Assembly: GCA_936432065.2 (NCBI GenBank)
Contig: OW386292.2
Span: forward strand, 123,811,639 to 123,875,638
DNA: 64,000 nucleotides
Direction: 5' to 3'
Origin: Rutpela maculata
Lineage: Eukaryota > Arthropoda > Insecta > Coleoptera > Cerambycidae
Part shown: positions 12,501 through 21,500 of the stretch, in pieces
Numbering within the stretch: position 1 is the stretch's first letter
Layout: every line of letters begins with the position of its first letter
Position numbers and translations under genes: made by a program
The notes under the pieces: model-generated
Databases searched by the model: none
What the model saw: the letters and a program-made list of their open reading frames with translations, nothing else
What the model was told of the DNA's origin: nothing

Positions 12501-15500
12501 CCTCGATTGAAAAATATTTTTAAACTGCAGCGCAATCTCTGGTGATAATGTTATAATAGTAAATTGTACTTCTTGAAGAAGGCATTAATTGTAGAAATTA
12601 ATGGATTTACAGATAAAAATAAATTTCTTAGTTTCCGAAATATCGGCTGTGGGAATGTTAACTGAAAAATACACAGCTTTAAGAATATATTTGTTACATT
12701 CAGTATCCACAGATACTTACTGCTTACACAGAAATGTTGATAGCGTTATTTTAAGTATTGTTCAGTTTGTTAAGTTCTTCTATTAACATCGGCAGCCAGG
12801 TTGTGCAAACATCTACAGAACAATTCGACACGCGTTTATCCTCATTCAATAATATTACAACTGATTCTTTAATTTTTCTTTTCTTGCTATCTGTCTCTTT
12901 TGTTAAAATTTTTGCCGAGTCCCAGATTATTGTATGTCCGTTCTCCCAAGCGTGTTCAAATATTTTATTGAAAACTTTCATTTTCATCAAAACTTTGTTC
13001 CGGAAACTTCCATATGGAAAGTTTCCTTTACCCATCTCTGATATTATGAAAACTTCGTTCCAGAAAGCCAGTAATCACATTATACAAATTTTTATTGTAC
13101 AGTACAGTAATTTTGATTGAATTTTTTTTCTTGTATATATTATATTAACTAAGGTTATTATGAAAATGAAAGATAATCAAAGGGCATGGCAGGTTAAGAT
13201 AAGTGTCCGTGCCTTTTTTTGCTTGTGGTTCCTTCCAGTGATGTATCTTTGCGTAAGATACTACCACAAAAAGTTTTGACCTCAAAAACTTCATATCTGG
13301 AAAAAAAATTTTTTTCGAAAATCCGAAAAAAATTTTTTTTTCTTAATCTAGTGAACCAATTTGTTTGTATTTCACATATATTGTAAATATACTCAAGACA
13401 ATTTATTATTGATATTTTCATGAAATCTTTTCATGAAGAAAACAAAAATTGATGCTTTTGAATTATTTGAAAAATTTATATACGTACTTATATGTTAGCG
13501 ACCACCTCTATTTTTTTACTAATTATACACCATACAATAAGCTATAACATATATTTTTTACAAAACTCTATCGAAGAGGTAACGTAGTCAAATTGGCAAA
13601 GATAATGTTACATGCTTACACACCCCCTTAGTAAACACCCGTGGGTTCGAAAATTATAACACCAGGGTAACACTAAACAATAATGTATTTACTTACGTAC
13701 CAATTATTACAACAAATAAAGAAAAAGAGTATAAATTGGTTAGAAACTCAATATATTAATAAATATATAAATGAACAACTGCTTGGATTACACGTATTGA
13801 AAATTTTTTGGAGCAGCCTACGTATTTTTTTGAAATAACGAGATGTATTTTTCACAATACATACATTTTCTACAAAGCTCCATCGAAACGGTAATATGTA
13901 AAAAAATTATGTGTTTAATAATAAGAATACATATGGCAGAAGGACCTCGGTCGATAGCCATTTGGTTTTACCAATGAAGTACTTTATTATTATTATTAAG
14001 AATACATAATAAAAAAACATGTTGTACTAATGATATATGATAATATTAGTCGTCTTCATCACTGTCCTCATTTATTGTAACACTGATATCTTCTGCTAAT
14101 AATTCAGACAGTTTTACTGATGATTTCGGAATATCTTCGAAAAACCTTGCATATGATAAATCCATCTAGAAGTAACAGAAAACTAATTTATTTTTTTTTA
14201 ACTTAAACATGAATTTATCATTTACAAGGTTTCTCGACGATATTCCGAAACCATCAGTAAAACTGTTTGAATTATTCGCAGAAGATATCAGTGTTATAAT
14301 AAATGAGGACAGTGATGAAGACGACTAATATTATCATATATCATTAGCATAACATGTTTTTTTTATTATGTATTCTTATTGTTAAACACAGTGGTAATGG
14401 TGGTAGTATTTTATGGGAAGATACATCACTGGAAGGAAACACACAAAAAGGTTGCAAAGGCACTTATCTTAACCTGCCAACGAAAAATGTTTTATTAATT
14501 TTTTACGTACAATGCCTAAACCGTTCGTTGTACATAAAAAATAGAAGAGATCATTGTTTTGTGCGGAATTTCATTATCTTTCAATTTCATAATAACCTCA
14601 ATTGGCCTCCGAGCCCTAGAAAGCGTGATATTGGCAAAAAAACGTTTTTTGTGAACTTTGACCTTGAATAATTTTTTTATGCTGTAGTGATCTCGTTGTC
14701 GATTTTTAATATTTTCTTTAAAACACCAAAATAAATCTATTTAGAAAAAAAAATGAAGGATATATTTTGTTAGATCAGAAGCTATATTTTTGTCTAAAAT
14801 GACTGAAGTATTAGCCTTATTTCGTACCCATGACTTATTTGATTGTTTAAGAATGCAGATTTGTTTTTTTAAAATGTACAAATTTACAGATGACCAATAT
14901 AAGTACTCACTAAATCTGAATTTTAAGACTTTTGAAAGTGTTTCTTCAAGTTTCTAAATATATTGATTGACCACAATATTAGAGCCAACATTTTGAATTT
15001 TTTGGGATTTGGAAAGCTAACTTCCTACCACCATACCTTTCAAGTGCCTAGCTCATCGGGAAGTATCCAAATAGTTCACCGGACAAATAAATATAGGAAA
15101 AACAATGTTACCCTTTCCTTTATATTTTAATGAATATCAGTTTTTTGTGACATAATTTTCTCTTAACCACGTCTTAAAAATTCTGTTGCATATAATCCGG
15201 CAAGTAAGCAATTGACAAGTGAAGCAAGTGCTCATAAAAATAGTGTGTTTGTATGTGGAAAACTGTGTCCAAAAAATTAGAAAAACGACGTAGGAGTAAA
15301 CACACCCTCCCTAGTCATTATAGTGAAAGTTGTGTAACAAAATTTTACTTGTTTTTCTACTAAAATTGTAAATAAGCATTATTAAATACCAAAAGAATAA
15401 GAAGAAATATAACAAAAACTAATGAAAAGAAGCTAAACACTGGTTTTTTTTTACAATTATGTTTCTTTAAATTGTGTTAAATACAAATTTAGCACAGGAA

Positions 15501-18500
15501 CTGGTCCAAAAATTAAATGTAAATTATAAAATATAAAATATAAAATATGGAGACAACCTTCAAATGTTGTAAGAAGGAAAAAGCCAGAAACAACTTATAC
15601 TGTGTTACTTGCTCTAAGATTTTTCATAAAAGTTGTATTGAAAGGAAGAACGATGTGACCTATATCCAAGACCATAAAATTTATTGTTCAAGAAAATGTG
15701 CTGAAAATAACTATGAAAATACAATAAGTGAGCTCGAGTCTAAAATACTTGAATTAAATGACAGCCTAAAGGATAAAAACAAGTATATTGATATGCAACA
15801 AAACGAAATTTATAGCCACAAAAAGGAAATTACTGAACTTATCGAGGGCTCTCAAAAACTAAGGGAAGAATTAAATATATCCTCTGGCTACATCCGAAAA
15901 CAGAAAAAAAGAATGAATTTGTTTGAACAGGATGCTTTTGACACAGAGCAAAACTACATAACAGTAATTGACGAACAGAAGATCACAATAAAAAATTTAC
16001 AAGACATAATCACCAAAACAAAAGAACAAGAAAACAAAAGTAAAGAAGTACTACTAAGGGAACATCGTAAAATGTCTGAAAAGCAGGAGGAATATAAACA
16101 AATAATAAAAGAATTAGAAATAATAAATAAAAATTTAAATAGTGAAATAAGAAAGTTAAATGAAGAAATAATCATACTGCAAAAGGATATAAATTTGGAA
16201 AGGCAGAAACAAAACGATGCATCTATAATTGAAGAAAACTCAGTGAGAAGTTATAAACCAATAAAAGCTGCAAATGAAATGCCAATAAATAAAAAAATAG
16301 ATGTGGGACTGCAAAAAATAAAAAAAAATTACCTAGAAGATAAAATGGAAATATCGCAAGGCAACACTAAAATGATAGGTAAAATTAGTCAAGTAGTTAT
16401 AACAGAAATAATGAAAGCTGATAGAAGTAGTAAATGCAACATGGATGAAATGAAGAATAATGAGGTATATCACAGCATAACAGGTAGAATGGGTCAGGGA
16501 AAAAAAATTAACACACAAAACAACAAACATCAAGGTATTGAATCCGAAATCAATGAAGAAATAGAGGAGACATTAAACTCAAAAACAATATCAAAATCGT
16601 CAAGGAATTTGCCCCTTATGGAAAAGGCACCGGAGAAGAAGAAAATACTTATTATAGGCAATCAGTTTGGCAAAAATTGCTCATCAATATTATATGACTT
16701 ATTAGATAATTCTGTATACTCGGTTGAGGCCTTAATCAAAACGAATGTAGGTATTACTAACCTTGCCACAGATATTTTCACATTAACAAAGGAATATAAT
16801 TCGCTAGATTATGTTGTTTTAATGATTAATGAACATTGTATCACCAATACAGCAACTCTTAAATCATGTATGAGACAAATATTATCCATAAGTAAAATCA
16901 CAAACTTATACTGACTGAATGTAGGGAAACAAATGATTTTATATATGTCATAAATGACGCAATCACCACTATCAAATATCTTAATAAAAATGTATCTGTT
17001 GACTACAAAAACCAATTGGCAATTAGTAATTTTAAAAAATCTAAAATTAATGCATGCTATAAAATTAAACGATTTACCATGTTTAATGATATAAAAATAA
17101 ATCAAAATCTTATTCTCATTAAACCATCAATAATGAACCAATCAAACTTTCAAAATGTAGTAATAGATAATGTAACTAGCAACATAATTATAGCAGATAA
17201 TTCAGATGTTGATGTATCTGCAAATAATGACATACAAATCAATTCAGACTTAACCAACGAGAATGGGAATAATAGTTCTTGCTATGCAAATCGTGATTTT
17301 TTTAGAAGCAAGGTCAAAAAGAAAGAATTTAAGGTAATGCACCAAAATACACAAGGTATTGGAAACAAACTTGGGGAAATTGAAGTATTTTTAACAGAAA
17401 TAAATTGTGATGTCCTCTGCGTCTCTGAACATTGGTCAAAAAAAGAGGAAATTCAATCTCTTCAAATTCCAGGCTTCGTTCAAGGTGATTTTTATTGTAG
17501 AAAAAACTATAAAAATGGTGGTGCAGGCATATATGTTAAAGCAAATTATAAATTTAAAATCTTAAACTATATAAAAGAACTCTCAATCGACAAACATTTT
17601 GAATGTGTAGGAGTTAAAGTTTTTTTAGATGAATCGGATTCTGTCATTATTCTGAGTTTGTACAGAAGTCCAGATGGTAACATAAATGTATTTTTTGAAA
17701 ATCTTTGTAATGCTCTAAATCTTATTGCAAACAGAAATCTACAAAACCATCTTGTACTTTGTGGGGACTTTAACATTAATTTTCTAAAGGCCTCAAAGAA
17801 TCTTACCGGTCTACTAGACATCTTAAATTCTTTCTACTTGACGCCTACGATAAAAGAGTGTACTAGACTAACCAACTGTATTGATAACATATGCATACTT
17901 GTTGATGACAAACTGTACGATAGCAAGGTATTAAATAGTGCTATAGCTGATCACCACGCCCAGTTGTTAACTGTGTTGGTAGATGAAAATACAGATAAGG
18001 GTAAAACATATTATCAACGACAAATAAGTGACAATAATATAAGGTACTTCTGTTCACTGCTTGCAGAAGAAAATTGGGAAAATGTATTCAATTCAGATTT
18101 AGATGTGAATTCTGCTTTTGCTTTATTTCTAGACGACTTCAAATATTATTTTGAATTAGCTTTTCCATTAAAGCAAAAAAGGACAAGACAGCATACCAAA
18201 AAGGGCTGGTTGACAAGAGGCATAAGGGTGTCAGCGAGAAAATTAAAAGACTTGTATATTCTGAGCCAACAAGGGAATGAAGAAATTAAAAAAAATTATA
18301 GGAAATATAAATCGGTCTACAGGCAGGTAATAAATAAGGCAAAAAAGATGTGTATAATACTTCCATGATTTCTAATGCTCATAACAAATCAAAAGCAGCA
18401 TGGAATATTTTAAATAAAAATAAAAAGAATTGCCATGAAACTAACAAAGAAATTAAACTTACAGTTGATAATATTACTTTAATTAATAATCATGAGATAT

Positions 18501-21500
18501 CTAACCAATTCAATAAATATTTTAAAAATAATCCACTTGACTTAATACAAAATCTAGATAATCAAACAAAAACACCTACGATAAATAGAAGAAATCAAAA
18601 GTCTTCTTTTTTGAACCTGTCACAGAAGCAAAAGTCCTAGAAGTGATTGCAGATTTAAAAAATTCGAATTCCTCAGGTGATGATGGTATTAGCAACAATT
18701 TGATTAAAAAATGTAAGAAATTTATTAGTAAACCATTAGCCTATTTAATAAATTGTTCTTTGAACCAAGGCATATTTCCAAATAAACTAAAACTGGCCAA
18801 AATAATACCTATATACAAATCCGGCAATAAAAATAAATTGGAAAACTATAGGCCCATTTCTATTCTAAGTTCTTTTGTGAAAATCTTTGAAAAAGTAGTT
18901 GCTAATAGAATTGTTACTTTTTTTGTTAAATATAATTTATTTAATCCTAAACAGTTTGGATTCCGAAAGGGCTTATCTACAACAACGGCTATTTTACATG
19001 TTTTAAATTTGCTATATAAGAACCTTGATCAGCGTCATAAATGTGTGGACATATTTCTAGATTTAAGCAAAGCTTTCGACTTAGTGGACCATGAAATACT
19101 GATAAATAAGTTGGAGTGTTATGGTATTAGAGGAGTGACTTTAGATTGGTTCAAAAGCTACTTGAGTAATAGAAGGCATTATGTAGATGTGCATAACTGT
19201 AAGTCTGATCGTCTAGAATCCACGATTGGTGTACCTCAAGGTTCCATTCTTGGACCACTCTTATATGTAATATACGTAAATGATTTTTTATTTGATAACT
19301 CCACAATGTATGCTGACGACACTTCCCTGTTAATTTGTCACCCCAGAATAGAGGACGTAACTAAAAATGCTAATCTACAATTTCAGAATTCATGAATGGT
19401 ACAAAAGTAACAAGCTAAGATTAAATGTAAAAAAATCCAGCTTTATCAGATTTGATATATCTAACAAAAAAGTTGACAGTAGCGCTTATTAATAAAAACT
19501 GATGGTGGTTCATTAGAGCAAAAGAACAGTTTAAAATTCTTGGGGTTACATATATCTAACAACTGTTCTTGGCATCTCCATATAGATTCAGTTTGTAACA
19601 AAATTGCGCCAGTTTGTTACTGTTTAAATCAATTGAGGAAAACTGTTGAGCAGTCTGTTCTTTTAATGTACTATTATGCCCACTTTCACTCTGTGATTTC
19701 ATACGATGTTATTGCTTGGGGTGGATCCACTGAAAGTGAGAGAGTGTTCAAAATGCAGAAAAGAGCAATCAGACACATAGTAGGAGTAAATCAGAGAACC
19801 AGCTGTAAACCAATCTTTAAGGAATTAGGCATCCTAACTTTACCCAGCATCTATATACTTCAATTATTAATACATGCTAAATCTGAATTTAATCGTCTCA
19901 ATCTTTTAAGCCAAAATCACAATTATAATGCTAGAAATAACTTAGTATTAGAAATTCCACAGCATAATTTATCAATTTTTGAAAAAAGCCCTGAATACCT
20001 GGCTATTAAAGTTTATAATAAGCTGCCGAATGTGTACAAAAATCTAAATGAAAAATCTTTTAAACATAATATGAAAAAAATACTAGTTGAAAAGTGTTAT
20101 TATACAATTGGTGAATTTTTTTGTGATAATCTGTGATATTGTATCTTTATTTATCAATTATGTTCGTGTAGATATTGTTATAAATATTGTGTATTTACTA
20201 TAATTTTATATCTATTTTATTGTGTGTTTGTTATAGATTGTCCAATGACGTACCATATATACATTTTTTTTTTTTGTATCTGAAATGGTCAATAAAGATT
20301 ATTATTATTATTATTAAATCATTTTCCTAATTTTCAGCTCGCAAGATATGGAGGTTTTGGAACAAGCAGGCCACAAGGATGCATCACACACAACAATGCA
20401 GAAATGCCAATCATGCCCATATGAGACGAGATTTAAACAAAATCTCGAAAGGCACTTACTGACCCACAAGAACTCTTCCGAGGCGAGGATGTACCGCTGC
20501 GACTCGTGTACTTATGAAACAAAGTACAGATTTTCTCTAAAGCGACACAAGCTGAGCCATAAAAGTTCCATTGAAGTGACTATGTACCGGTGTAAACTCT
20601 GCTCTTTTGAAACGAAATACACCGGCAGCCTTCAACAGCACATGTTGACCCATGAATCCCCTTTGAAACTAACGGTGCATCAATGTGATATCTGCCCATT
20701 TCAGACAAAATATAAGAGTAACCTTCGAAAGCATATTTCGAACCATAGACAGCCTTTAGAGCTACCAACGTACAAATGTGAGCTTTGTTTATTTCAAACC
20801 GAATGTAAGACCAACATTAAACAACATGTGCTGCTTCACGAGAACCCGTCGTTAGTTATGTACCAGTGTGGAGCATGCTCTTACCAGACAAAGAGTAGTG
20901 AGATATTCAAATCTCATATGTCGATTCACGAGAACGCTTTAAAAATCAAAGTGTATTTTTGTAAATCCTGTTCATATGGAACAAGTTATAAAAGAGCCCT
21001 TCAAAAGCACGAGTTGATCCACAAAGACCCATCGGAAATCAAAATGTACAGTTGCGAAACTTGTCCTTACCAGACGAAATTTAAGGACCACCTAAACAGG
21101 CACTTATTGATTCATAAAGATGTCTCTGAAGTGACCATGTATCAATGTGAATTTTGTGCTTTTCAAACGAAATATAAAGATACCATCTGTAAACATACCC
21201 TGATACATAAGAACCCATCCGAAGTAATGTTATACTATTGTGCCTCCTGCTCGTATCAGACGAAGTCTAAGAGGTATCTGACCTTGCATATGCGGATGCA
21301 TAAAGACCCTTCTGAAATTGCAAATCACCATTGTGACTTATGTTCCTATCAAACGATTTATAAGCACGATCTTAAGAGACATATGCGGAAGCATGACAGA
21401 CCAGTGAATGTGAGCTTTTATCGGTGTGATTTGTGTCAATTCCAGACGAAATATAAAAAGTTCCTTACACAGCACGCTAGGACTCATGAAGATCCTCCAG

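Larger units (their letters stand above)
7420..12672 (+). mobile_element. Tc1/mariner-type element with long TIRs, copy 1
   Basis: Inverted arms of roughly 450 bp bound this element. The left arm (about 7420-7870) begins CCCACAGCCGATATTTC, and the right arm (about 12220-12660) ends with the reverse complement GAAATATCGGCTGTGGG. Between them lie a transposase pseudogene and, inserted within it, an intact LTR retrotransposon (8046-11649). A second copy at 42166 retains a further outer TIR part beginning TACAGCGTG, so the left end of copy 1 is truncated or diverged. Confidence 0.75.
13180..14480. mobile_element. Palindromic element with a transposase C-terminus in both arms (1)
   Basis: Outer arms are inverted: the left has GGCAGGTTAAGATAAGTG from about 13188, and the right has its reverse complement at about 14461-14478. 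Inner arms near 13905-14190 and 14220-14395 are also inverted. Each inner arm encodes the same acidic C-terminus: DIPKSSVKLSELLAEDISV on the - strand ending at 14046, and DIPKPSVKLFELFAEDISV on the + strand ending at 14328. The left outer end (CAAAGGGCATGGCAGG) resembles the end of the larger palindrome at 26152. The right outer end is truncated. An LTR scrap (13603-13720) and a 65-bp retroposon (13933-13997) have inserted. Confidence 0.65.
15190..20317 (+). mobile_element. Nearly full-length non-LTR retrotransposon (CR1/Jockey group)
   Basis: The element carries a 5' leader, ORF1 (15547-16914), an ORF2 with endonuclease and reverse transcriptase (17016-20136), a short 3' UTR, and a 3' end of AATAAAGATT followed by ATT repeats at about 20293-20317. 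It lies in the sense orientation within intron 3 of the zinc-finger gene, ending 20 bp before the exon 4 acceptor. ORF2 has frameshifts, so this copy is inactive. The exact 5' end is uncertain. Confidence 0.85.

Noticed and set aside
20293..20317. Simple (ATT)n microsatellite (also 46178, 51307)
   Set aside because: Each lies directly after an AATAAAG-type LINE 3' end, so these are retrotransposon tails rather than independent microsatellites.
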